The translations under genes and the position numbers were made by a program. Positions 1 to 5,874 of a stretch of 7,691 bases of DNA are shown here, piece by piece. Each line of letters opens with the position of its first letter. Position 1 is the stretch's first letter. The notes under the pieces are model-generated. The model was not told the DNA's origin. It did no database searches and saw only the letters and a program-made list of their open reading frames with translations. This DNA is from Lachnospiraceae bacterium (GTDB taxonomy: Bacteria; Bacillota; Clostridia; Lachnospirales; Lachnospiraceae), in NCBI GenBank assembly GCA_017476305.1, contig JAFVAA010000610.1, forward strand, positions 1 through 7,691, written 5' to 3'.

Positions 1-298
1 AGAAAACAATAACATCCGACCATTCTTCAAAAAATTGTCTTGGTTTTATCAAAAGAGAAACAAGTATGTCATTATCAAGCCCTACGTCATTTGCAATCCG
101 TCTTACATCTTTACGATATCTGATAACATCTTCTTCTGTTCCGTTGATCAATATCATTATATCAATATCTGATTCTGAATCAAAATCACCTCTGGCGTAT
201 GAGCCATATAATATAATTTTATTTATTTTATCACCCAGAAGTTCGACCAATTTCCCCACAACCGTAGATGTAACTTTCTGTAATTCAGTTTCAATCAT
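1..298 (-). CDS. MNT-type nucleotidyltransferase domain protein (partial, C-terminus beyond window)
   Basis: The reverse strand reads from ATG at 298 to the left edge without a stop, giving 99 residues of an incomplete protein. Seen: GSYARG at residues 32-37 and SDIDI at 43-47, which is the GS-x10-D-x-D signature of the polymerase-beta-like (MNT) nucleotidyltransferase fold. Asp44 and Asp46 are the metal ligands, and Asp77 in NDILVS is a good candidate for the third acidic residue. The start is fixed by AAGGAGGA just upstream (306-313 on the plus strand). Small stand-alone proteins of this kind are often the antitoxin of HEPN/MNT pairs, where the MNT protein nucleotidylates the HEPN RNase; others act on small molecules. 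The partner gene, if any, would lie downstream on this strand, outside the window. The domain call is firm; the antitoxin role is inference. The long plus-strand frame over this region is its antisense shadow. Confidence 0.9.
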   Translation of the reverse strand, partial: MIETELQKVTSTVVGKLVELLGDKINKIILYGSYARGDFDSESDIDIMILINGTEEDVIRYRKDVRRIANDVGLDNDILVSLLIKPRQFFEEWSDVIVF

Positions 299-348
299 AT
301 CTCGTTCCTCCTTCCCGCTAGATATTAACTGTAATATACTGTCTCACA

Positions 349-371
349 TATATTTGATTTTATCAAATATA
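349..371. promoter_or_regulatory. Operator-like palindrome over the -10 box
   Basis: TATATTTGAT and ATCAAATATA form a perfect 10-bp inverted repeat around a 3-nt centre (ttt). It covers the -10 box and the predicted start of transcription of the nucleotidyltransferase gene, which is where a repressor would act. The binding protein is unknown; self-repression by a toxin-antitoxin complex is one possibility. The arms are AT-rich, so chance symmetry cannot be excluded. Confidence 0.45.
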
Positions 372-385
372 ATATTGTTTAACAA
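357..385 (-). promoter_or_regulatory. Promoter of the nucleotidyltransferase gene
   Basis: Read on the minus strand: -35 TTGTTA (380-385), a 17-nt spacer, and extended -10 TGA-TAAAAT (-10 box at 357-362). Transcription would start near 350, giving a leader of about 50 nt before the ATG at 298. Spacing and the TGn extension fit a housekeeping sigma promoter. Confidence 0.6.
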
Positions 386-499
386 GGAAAATATACATGG
401 CTGCCTGCAATTATTTTCAATTAATCTAATGATAAAACAATCCATGACAAGTAATACAAATTAAAAGGTTTTACGATAGCAAAAAAACAGGAGGTCATT

Positions 500-674
500 A
501 TGAAAAAGAACAGCAGGAAACTATGGAAGTCATGTGCCATATCCTGCCCTGAAATGGCTGGCATGCCATGAGAATCAGCTGACGAGTCTGGATGTGTCTA
601 ATAATCCGAATCTGCAGAGTTTAAGTTATGACTGGGAGAAAGTATCTGTTACCGGCTGGAATAGAGACAAGTAA
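500..674 (+). pseudogene. Remnant of a leucine-rich-repeat surface protein
   Basis: An AGGAGG ribosome binding site (489-494) sits 5 nt before ATG at 500, which opens a 23-residue frame beginning MKKNSRKLWKSC and ending at TGA 569-571. It looks like the first residues of a secreted protein. The next frame (+1), from about 543 to the TAA at 672-674, reads PALKWLACHENQLTSLDVSN and continues NPNLQSL to a C-terminus ending GWNRDK. LKxLxCxxNxLTSLDVSxNPxL is the classic repeat of internalin/BspA-like LRR surface proteins. The simplest reading is an LRR gene that lost its centre by deletion, leaving start and final repeat out of frame. The start signals are intact, so a 23-residue peptide might still be made. 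The LRR match is clear; the deletion history is inference. Confidence 0.75.
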
Positions 675-699
675 GCGGCGGTTCCGTTTTGGTGCATGA

Positions 700-757
700 A
701 AAAAAGTAAAAAAAATTACAAAAAATGCTTGCATTTTTTATAAAGGTGTGCTACTAT
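700..757 (+). promoter_or_regulatory. Strong extended -10 promoter with UP-like A-tracts (small RNA promoter)
   Basis: A-rich tracts at about 700-725 precede -35 TTGCAT (729-734), a 17-nt spacer and extended -10 TGC-TACTAT (749-757). The predicted start of transcription is near 764. An overlapping TATAAT (757-762) could shift it slightly. An A-rich upstream element with an extended -10 is typical of strong promoters for stable RNAs. An inverted repeat AAAAAATGC/GCATTTTTT (720-728/731-739) overlaps the -35 box and might also be a weak terminator for the LRR remnant. Confidence 0.65.
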
Positions 758-765
758 ATAATCGT

Positions 766-790
766 TATTTGGTTACGAGGTAACCAAATA
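766..790. repeat. 11-bp perfect inverted repeat at the transcript 5' end
   Basis: TATTTGGTTAC and GTAACCAAATA flank the 3-nt centre GAG, directly after the -10 box. As RNA it makes a stable 5' hairpin. As DNA it has the size and position of a dimeric repressor operator (GGTTAC-n3-GTAACC). The sequence cannot separate the two roles. Confidence 0.7.
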
Positions 791-808
791 TACCCCTCAA
801 ACCCCTCT

Positions 809-851
809 CCTCTTTGGAGTGACTTGTCACTCTAAAGAGGAATTTTTTTTT
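809..851 (+). terminator. Intrinsic (Rho-independent) terminator
   Basis: CCTCTTTGGAGTGAC (809-823) pairs with GTCACTCTAAAGAGG (826-840) in a 15-bp stem with one G-U pair, closed by a CUUG loop. Two A and nine T residues follow. It ends the small RNA unit and insulates the RCC1 gene from upstream transcription. Confidence 0.92.
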
Positions 852-960
852 CTTATCCAGATATATCTTACAAATATGTATAGGAGTCTGAATAATATAC
901 TTTGGCTGGAATTCGGAAATAGCATCAGTAATAGAAAAATTCCTTGAAGTGTATCAAAAG

Positions 961-1013
961 TTACACTTCACACGGCAATAGCATTTCTAAAATCTTGAAC
1001 GGAAACTGCACTC
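961..1013 (+). repeat. Left copy of a 53-56 bp inverted repeat flanking the RCC1 gene
   Basis: This stretch matches the reverse complement of 4179-4234. The last 24 bp (about 990-1013) are identical in both copies. The outer part (TTACAC/TTTCACACGGCA region) differs by single substitutions, plus a short divergent patch and a 3-nt length difference in the middle. About four fifths of positions agree. The arms point inward around the gene. The long open frame of the RCC1 gene runs through this copy, but I regard it as upstream of the true start. Confidence 0.8.
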
Positions 1014-1060
1014 TGTATACTTGTTTCAGAGACACGCTCCCGCTTGACTCGCCTGCGCAG

Positions 1061-1099
1061 CGGTACGTAAAGCACCAAAATACGGTGCTTTACGTACCG
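1061..1099. repeat. 16-bp perfect hairpin just upstream of the RCC1 gene
   Basis: CGGTACGTAAAGCACC and GGTGCTTTACGTACCG form a perfect 16-bp stem with a 7-nt loop (aaaatac). No T-run follows, so it is not an intrinsic terminator. It lies between the left inverted repeat and the proposed GTG start at 1118. It could be part of a palindromic repeat element or a 5' leader hairpin. Confidence 0.8.
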
Positions 1100-1117
1100 G
1101 CGGTCTCATACAGTCTG

Positions 1118-4087
1118 GTGGGCAAGTATACAGATTACAGTTTCCTGTTTCATTTTTTAGTATTTTTTATGATTCCTGTGCTTACTGTAGGTTTGGTTTT
1201 TCAGACACCTGCAAAGGCAGCTAATATAAAAAATCTGAAATTGGTGCTTGAAGCAGATTGGGGATTTTATACTCCGACGAATGCAGCAGAATATATTCCT
1301 TTTAGTAAAGGGGAAAAGGGATACATTTTTTCTAATGTTTATTCCAAAGGGAAAAAGCCGGAAATTACAGTAAAGAGTAATAAGCCAAGTCTGGTAAAGG
1401 TTCAGGCGAAAGTTCTTACATGGTCAGGAAAAGATTATAACCGAAGAAATGCGCTCGTGTATACAGCTAAGAAAAAATTGCAAAATACCACGATTACCTT
1501 TACTGTGAGTGCGAAAGCAAGTAATGGAAAGACATTAAGCAAGAGCATGAAAATTCATTTAGAGCAGGTGGATGCTTCGGAGGAAATTCATGAATGCAAA
1601 CATTGCATCGAAGGTGAGATTAGTAGAAAAGGAGAGATATCAGCTAGTGCTACTTTCTTTAAAGCAGCTACTATAAAAGCGACCTTTTCTCTTCCTCCGA
1701 AAAGGGTTTGGGATTTTTATTATTCTATGGACTATGGGGAGTTTGGACTTACTGTTTGTCCACACCGAAAATATAAAGTTTCTGTGTCTGTCCGAAATGA
1801 AAATGACCGTGCGATTGCTGGTGCTAATATAGTAGTAGAAAGCTACTACGCACCAGAAAATGCGAGTGCAATGATATATGGAACTGAAAAGGCGAATATG
1901 AATGGAGAGGCAGAATTTTTCCTGTCTGGTAAAACATACAGAATCTCAGCAGAGATGGAAAATGGGCGAACGATATCAAAAAAAGTGAAGATTGGGAAAA
2001 AAGCGAAAAAAGTAGTTTTAAGAGTTTCTGCTGCTGCATCAGAAGAAGGAGAGAACCAGTCTTTTTTTGAAAAAAAGTTTGCCGCAGTAAAAACATCTGC
2101 TGATATGGCAGCTGCTATTGATGAATATGGAAATCTATATACATGGGGAGTTAATTTTAATAGTCAGCTGGGGCAGGGAGAGAAAAAAGAAAATGAATCC
2201 TACGAACACCAGATCATCTTGAAGGATGTGAGTGAGGTGATTTTAGGAAGATACCAAGCCCATGCAGCGATTAAAAAGAACGGAGATCTGTATATGTGGG
2301 GATGGAATGACAGATGCCAGATTGGGAACGGAGTAGAGGATGCCTGGAATGATCCGAAGGTTTACCCGACACCGATAAAGATTTTTTCAAATGTGGAGAA
2401 GTTTTATTTTATGGGCAATGGCTGTGCTGTCATCACGAGAGATGGAGATTTATACACATGGGGTGAGAACAGTGCGGGAAATGTAGGAGATGGTACTACT
2501 GAAAAGCGAAGTCTGCCGGTTAAGGTTTTTTCAAATGTAGAGCAGTTCTTTGCGATGGAGCATACTAGTCTGGCGATTACAAAGGATCACAAATTTTATA
2601 TCTGGGGACAGAAACCGAATTTTCATGGTTTGATTCGTGAAAATGCACAATATAAATCTCCTGAGTTTTTATATGATGGGATTAAGCAGTTTTATGGAGA
2701 TGGAGATAACTATCATTTGCTTACGACAGATGGAAAGTTATACACATGGGGAAGAGATTGGCACTATTATGGGGATGGTACTACAGAGAGAAGAGAGTAT
2801 AAACCGATTAAGGTGATGAATGGAATCAGGGAGATTGTGAGAAATGGGATGGTCATCAGTAATGATGGAGATTTGTATACATGGGGATATAATTATGATG
2901 GAGTTTTAGGAAACGGTACGAATGTGCATCAGGCTCTTCCGGTAAAGATTTTATCAGATGTAGAGACTGCAAAAACGTATGACAATAATAAAAATAGAAC
3001 TGTAATCACAAAGGATGGCGATTTATACATCTGGGGATCTAATAAGTCCTATGAAATAGGAGACGGAACGCAGGAGGATGTTTATACTCCAAAAAAGGTG
3101 TTGTCTGATGTCGTGAGTGTAGATATAAAAGCATTCAGTATGGCAGTTACGAAAGAGGGTACACTTTTTGTGTGGGGAAAATCGTATATTTTTCCGGTAA
3201 GTGTAGGTACTGTGATTGAAAAACCCACTCCAGTTCCTGTAAATACCCTTTCTTCTGGTAAAAAATTAAGGCCGGAAAAGCAGTATAAAAAGCAAAAAAA
3301 ATCCATATCAGGGTTATCATCTGGTATTTTATATAATTATTATGTAGTGAAAACGAAGGAAACAGAGGAGCTTTTTTCTGAGGATAATCTGCTCTACATA
3401 GGACAGGAAACTGCAGATGAGAACGGAAATCTGGAGGTAGATTATGAGCTTTCCAAACCCTGTGAAACACCTGTATTTTTTGCGGTGGGATCAGAGAAAA
3501 CAGCGATGGAAAATGTCGAGGTCAGTTTAGGCGATATTGTTTATACCGGTGAAGAGAAGAAAATCACACCGGTATTATCCTATGATGGAAAAGAACTCAC
3601 AGAGGGGATTGACTATGAAATGGAAGGAGACTTTTCAGTATCTAAGGCAGGGGAATATACGGTTATCTTTTATGGGCTTGGAGAATATGACGGAGTGATT
3701 CAGAGAAGCTTTACTGTTAAGGCAGAAAGTTCTTTGAACGAGGACGAACATGATGACGAGGGCAATTCTTCTGAGACGAATACGTCTTTAAAAAAGCCTT
3801 CGAAAGTAACTGGACTTTCTGTGAAAAATCAAAAAGGGAAAAAGATTCTGGTAAAGTGGAAAGCACAGTCCGGGGTTTCGGGCTATCAGATTCAGTATGC
3901 TCTAAATAAGAAGTTTACGAAACAGAAAAAGACAAAAAACGTTTCGAAAAGTGCGAAGAAAAAGACACTTACCGGATTGAAAAAGGGAAAGAAGTATTAT
4001 GTCAGAGTGCGGGCTTTCCGTAAAAAATCCGGGAAAACGAAGTATGGAAGCTATAGTACGGTAAAGAGCGTGAAGATAAAAAAGTAG
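1118..4087 (+). CDS. Secreted RCC1-repeat beta-propeller protein with Ig-like and fibronectin III-like domains
   Basis: From GTG 1118 the protein has 989 residues. It opens with a clear signal peptide: MGKYTDYS, a hydrophobic run, then QTPAKA before ANIKN. The frame is open back to TTG 944, but that part crosses a repeat and a hairpin and adds an implausible 58 residues; no start has a good ribosome binding site. Domains by nucleotide: Ig-like strands 1225-1570; a CxxC (CKHC) near 1595-1606; a Cna-B/carboxypeptidase-regulatory-like sandwich 1690-2030; eight RCC1-type units 2075-3210, each with a GDLYTWG-like core; beta domains 3300-3510 and 3515-3720 (YTGEEKKITP type); an acidic linker; a lysine-rich fibronectin III-like domain 3790-4084. 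There is no LPXTG, cell-wall-binding repeat or C-terminal membrane helix, so release or charge-based wall retention is likely. RCC1 propellers generally bind proteins; the ligand here is unknown. Confidence 0.85.
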   Translation: MGKYTDYSFLFHFLVFFMIPVLTVGLVFQTPAKAANIKNLKLVLEADWGFYTPTNAAEYIPFSKGEKGYIFSNVYSKGKKPEITVKSNKPSLVKVQAKVLTWSGKDYNRRNALVYTAKKKLQNTTITFTVSAKASNGKTLSKSMKIHLEQVDASEEIHECKHCIEGEISRKGEISASATFFKAATIKATFSLPPKRVWDFYYSMDYGEFGLTVCPHRKYKVSVSVRNENDRAIAGANIVVESYYAPENASAMIYGTEKANMNGEAEFFLSGKTYRISAEMENGRTISKKVKIGKKAKKVVLRVSAAASEEGENQSFFEKKFAAVKTSADMAAAIDEYGNLYTWGVNFNSQLGQGEKKENESYEHQIILKDVSEVILGRYQAHAAIKKNGDLYMWGWNDRCQIGNGVEDAWNDPKVYPTPIKIFSNVEKFYFMGNGCAVITRDGDLYTWGENSAGNVGDGTTEKRSLPVKVFSNVEQFFAMEHTSLAITKDHKFYIWGQKPNFHGLIRENAQYKSPEFLYDGIKQFYGDGDNYHLLTTDGKLYTWGRDWHYYGDGTTERREYKPIKVMNGIREIVRNGMVISNDGDLYTWGYNYDGVLGNGTNVHQALPVKILSDVETAKTYDNNKNRTVITKDGDLYIWGSNKSYEIGDGTQEDVYTPKKVLSDVVSVDIKAFSMAVTKEGTLFVWGKSYIFPVSVGTVIEKPTPVPVNTLSSGKKLRPEKQYKKQKKSISGLSSGILYNYYVVKTKETEELFSEDNLLYIGQETADENGNLEVDYELSKPCETPVFFAVGSEKTAMENVEVSLGDIVYTGEEKKITPVLSYDGKELTEGIDYEMEGDFSVSKAGEYTVIFYGLGEYDGVIQRSFTVKAESSLNEDEHDDEGNSSETNTSLKKPSKVTGLSVKNQKGKKILVKWKAQSGVSGYQIQYALNKKFTKQKKTKNVSKSAKKKTLTGLKKGKKYYVRVRAFRKKSGKTKYGSYSTVKSVKIKK
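2129..3178 (+). repeat. Degenerate tandem RCC1 repeats at DNA level
   Basis: A core of about 20 nt encoding GDLYTWG-like sequence recurs at 2129, 2282, 2444, 2588, 2732, 2867, 3017 and 3158, spaced 135-161 nt (about 50 codons). Units 3, 6 and 7 stay very similar in DNA (for example GGAGATTTATACACATGGGG), so slippage or recombination could change blade number. Unit 4 (HKFYIWG) is the most diverged. Confidence 0.85.
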
Positions 4088-4123
4088 GAAGTTGCGTTTC
4101 GGGTGCAGATATTTTTTATAGAA

Positions 4124-4173
4124 ATAGGCAGATGCCAGTGGCTGGGGGAAATTGGCCACTGGCATCTGTTTAT
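4124..4173 (+). terminator. Long hairpin after the RCC1 gene, possible terminator
   Basis: CAGATGCCAGTGGC (4129-4142) pairs perfectly with GCCACTGGCATCTG (4155-4168) around a 12-nt loop. Five outer pairs (two of them G-U) extend the stem to 19 bp. Only TTTAT follows, a weak U-tract, so termination may be incomplete. It ends 5 nt before the right inverted repeat and may be part of the same repeat element. Confidence 0.55.
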
Positions 4174-4178
4174 GATAA

Positions 4179-4234
4179 GAGTGCAGTTTCCGTTCAAGAT
4201 TTCAAGCTAAATGCCGCTGCCGTGTGAAATGTAA
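4179..4234 (-). repeat. Right copy of the inverted repeat flanking the RCC1 gene
   Basis: The reverse complement of this stretch aligns with 961-1013, with a 24-bp identical block at its gene-proximal end (4179-4202). Both copies carry a strong hairpin on the gene side. Translated in the matching frame, both give a similar peptide (SHG...ILNGNCTL), but this copy has a stop, so the resemblance reflects shared DNA and not a coding sequence. Confidence 0.8.
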
Positions 4235-4282
4235 CCTATCTTCTCTTCGAATGTGCATGGAAATTCGGAAATTTCTTTCCCC

Positions 4283-4311
4283 TTGCTTTTTTATAGTAAA
4301 AATGCTAAAAT
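4283..4311 (+). promoter_or_regulatory. Promoter of the rnf operon
   Basis: -35 TTGCTT (4283-4288), a 17-nt spacer and extended -10 TGC-TAAAAT (4303-4311). Transcription should begin near 4318, leaving a leader of about 144 nt before rnfC. The layout matches the small RNA promoter at 729-757. It lies about 50 bp beyond the right inverted repeat, so the operon keeps its own promoter. Confidence 0.7.
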
Positions 4312-4365
4312 AATATTTGAAATTGCGCTTTTATTTGTTATTTTTTCACAAATAGCAAAGAGAGA

Positions 4366-4446
4366 ATGAATTTGCTGCCATGGATACCTGGAACAGAAGC
4401 AGAGAATGCCAGGATGAGCGTAGCAGCAATATACAAAATATCATAA
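4366..4446 (+). CDS. Possible 26-residue leader peptide ahead of rnfC
   Basis: ATG 4366 to TAA 4444-4446 reads MNLLPWIPGTEAENARMSVA and ends AIYKIS, 15 nt before the rnfC start and in the same phase. The upstream AAAGAGAG is only a modest ribosome binding site. The same DNA holds nested inverted repeats: TTGCTGC/GCAGCAA (4372-4378/4423-4429) and CCTGG/CCAGG (4387-4391/4409-4413). The peptide has no run of one amino acid that would suggest classic attenuation. It may be a chance frame over a structured leader. Confidence 0.3.
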   Translation: MNLLPWIPGTEAENARMSVAAIYKIS

Positions 4447-4461
4447 GAAAGGGGAACCGGA

Positions 4462-5787
4462 ATGAGTAATGCAACGTTTCGTGGGGGCGTTCACCCTTAC
4501 GAGGGAAAAGAATTGTCTGAGGACAGACCGATCAAAACGGTGACGGCGGCAAAGGGCGACTTTGTCTTTCCGATGGCACAGCATATCGGGGCACCAGCGA
4601 CACCGATTGTGCAAAAGGGCGATAAGGTCTTGGTAGGACAGAAAATTGGCGAAGCGAGCGGATTTATTTCAGCAAATATCTGCAGCTCGGTTTCTGGAAC
4701 GGTCAAAGCCGTAGAACCCAGAATGTTACTGAATGGGGCGCAGGCTACCTGTGTGGTCATCACAAACGATGGGGAATATACAGGGATCGAAGGTCTCGGC
4801 GAGGACAGGGATTACACGAAGCTTTCCGATGATGAGATCAGGAACATCGTAAAGGAAGCAGGAATCGTGGGTATGGGAGGTGCAGGCTTTCCGACGAATG
4901 TAAAGCTCGCACCAAAGGAGCCGGACGCGATTGATTATATTTTAATCAATGGGGCAGAGTGTGAGCCGTATTTAACTTCAGATTATCGTCAGATGTTAGA
5001 GTGTCCGGAGGAAATCGTAGGGGGCTTAAAGGTCATTTTGAAGCTCTTTAAAAAGGCGAAGGGGCTTATCTGTATAGAGGATAATAAGCCGGCTGCCATA
5101 CAGAAAATGCAGGAGGCTGTACAGGGAGAGGCCCGCATCGATGTGAAGGTCTTAAAGACGAAGTATCCGCAGGGTGGTGAGCGTACTCTCATTTCTGCAG
5201 CCACGGGAAGAAAGATCTATTCGAAAAAGCTGCCGGCAGATGCAGGCTGTATCGTAGATAATATCTCTACAGTGATTGCCATATACAGGGCAGTATGCAA
5301 GCAGACGCCGCTTATCACCAGGGTGATGACGCTTACGGGGGATGCATTTAAGACCCCGGTCAATGTGAATGTCCGCCTGGGCTGTAATCACGCAGATTTA
5401 GTGGCAGAGGGCGATGGTTTTGCGACAGAGCCCAAAAAGATCATTTCCGGCGGTCCTATGATGGGCTTTGCGATGTTCGACCTGAATGTGCCTGTGACAA
5501 AAACTTCCTCCTCCATCCTGGCGATGACAGGGGATCAGGTGGCAGAGTTCGATCCGACGCCATGCATCCGCTGTGGAAGATGTGTGAGTGCCTGTCCGGG
5601 AAATCTGGTACCTCAGAAGATGGCACATGCGGCACTTCATGGAGATTATGAAGGATTTGAAAAGCTAAGCGGTATGGAATGCTACGAATGTGGAAGCTGT
5701 ACCTTTGTTTGTCCGGCAAAAAGGCCTTTGACACAGACCTTCAAGCAGGCCAGACAATATGTAATGGCACAACGCAGGAAAAAGTAG
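4462..5787 (+). CDS. rnfC: Electron transport complex subunit RnfC (ferredoxin:NAD+ oxidoreductase, Rnf)
   Basis: RnfC is the cytoplasmic, NAD(H)-reacting subunit of the Rnf complex, which links ferredoxin oxidation and NAD+ reduction to Na+ or H+ pumping. In the 441 residues: the FRGGVHPYEGKELS start typical of clostridial RnfC; an N-terminal biotinyl/lipoyl-like fold with SSVSGTV near 75-81; the flavin/NADH-binding loop GMGGAGFPT (137-145); GAECEPYLTSDYR (164-176); YPQGGE (235-240). Two C-terminal 4Fe-4S motifs follow: CIRCGRCVSACP (Cys368, 371, 374, 378) and CYECGSCTFVCP (Cys407, 410, 413, 417). All eight cysteines are present. The length fits the shorter Firmicutes RnfC, without the long alanine-rich tail of some proteobacterial forms. 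AAGGGG lies about 9 nt before the ATG. First gene of the operon; rnfD follows after 54 to 87 nt, depending on its start. Confidence 0.97.
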   Translation: MSNATFRGGVHPYEGKELSEDRPIKTVTAAKGDFVFPMAQHIGAPATPIVQKGDKVLVGQKIGEASGFISANICSSVSGTVKAVEPRMLLNGAQATCVVITNDGEYTGIEGLGEDRDYTKLSDDEIRNIVKEAGIVGMGGAGFPTNVKLAPKEPDAIDYILINGAECEPYLTSDYRQMLECPEEIVGGLKVILKLFKKAKGLICIEDNKPAAIQKMQEAVQGEARIDVKVLKTKYPQGGERTLISAATGRKIYSKKLPADAGCIVDNISTVIAIYRAVCKQTPLITRVMTLTGDAFKTPVNVNVRLGCNHADLVAEGDGFATEPKKIISGGPMMGFAMFDLNVPVTKTSSSILAMTGDQVAEFDPTPCIRCGRCVSACPGNLVPQKMAHAALHGDYEGFEKLSGMECYECGSCTFVCPAKRPLTQTFKQARQYVMAQRRKK

Positions 5788-5874
5788 GAGATCATGTTAC
5801 GAAAGCAGCGAAGCTGTGAAGAGTAACGATTTTGCCATTACATGGAGGATATTATATTAGGAGGTGTAACAAGC

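Larger units (their letters stand above)
764..851 (+). ncRNA. Candidate orphan small RNA (about 88 nt)
   Basis: A strong promoter and a strong terminator enclose only about 88 nt, with no start codon followed by a useful frame. The predicted transcript has three parts. First is a 5' hairpin (766-790, 11-bp perfect stem, 3-nt centre). Second is an unpaired C-rich stretch (791-808) with ACCCCTC at 792-798 and again at 801-807. Third is the terminator stem with nine U residues. C-rich single-stranded motifs resembling the anti-Shine-Dalgarno sequence are used by several Gram-positive small RNAs to block ribosome binding sites. I do not recognise an Rfam family. Alternatives are the promoter, operator and terminator left by a lost gene, or an attenuator-like leader. 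The promoter and terminator are seen directly; regulatory function is inference. Confidence 0.55.

Noticed and set aside
66..464. Plus-strand frame of 132 codons
   Set aside because: It is antisense to the nucleotidyltransferase, has no ribosome binding site, and its translation is a serine/isoleucine-rich shadow of the GS-x10-D-x-D coding strand.
1061..1099. Hairpin as an intrinsic terminator
   Set aside because: No T-run follows either arm on the plus strand, and a gene starts just after it.
944..1117. N-terminal extension of the RCC1 protein from TTG 944
   Set aside because: It crosses an inverted repeat and a perfect hairpin, lacks a ribosome binding site, and would bury the signal peptide about 60 residues in.
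1824..2096. Minus-strand frame inside the RCC1 gene
   Set aside because: A shadow of the coding strand with low-complexity Leu/Phe/Ser content and no start signals.
2129..3178. Regularly spaced repeats as a CRISPR array
   Set aside because: The repeats are coding, degenerate and about 150 nt apart in one open frame; they are RCC1 blades.
3902..4165. Minus-strand frame over the end of the RCC1 gene and the hairpin
   Set aside because: It overlaps the well-supported fibronectin III-like domain and begins in the hairpin/repeat region, with no ribosome binding site. It probably arises from the repeat element.
961..4234. A complete insertion sequence or transposon
   Set aside because: No transposase, integrase or recombinase is encoded between or beside the repeats, and no target-site duplication is evident.
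4318..4461. Known riboswitch in the rnf leader
   Set aside because: I could not match any conserved riboswitch core; only simple nested stems are visible.
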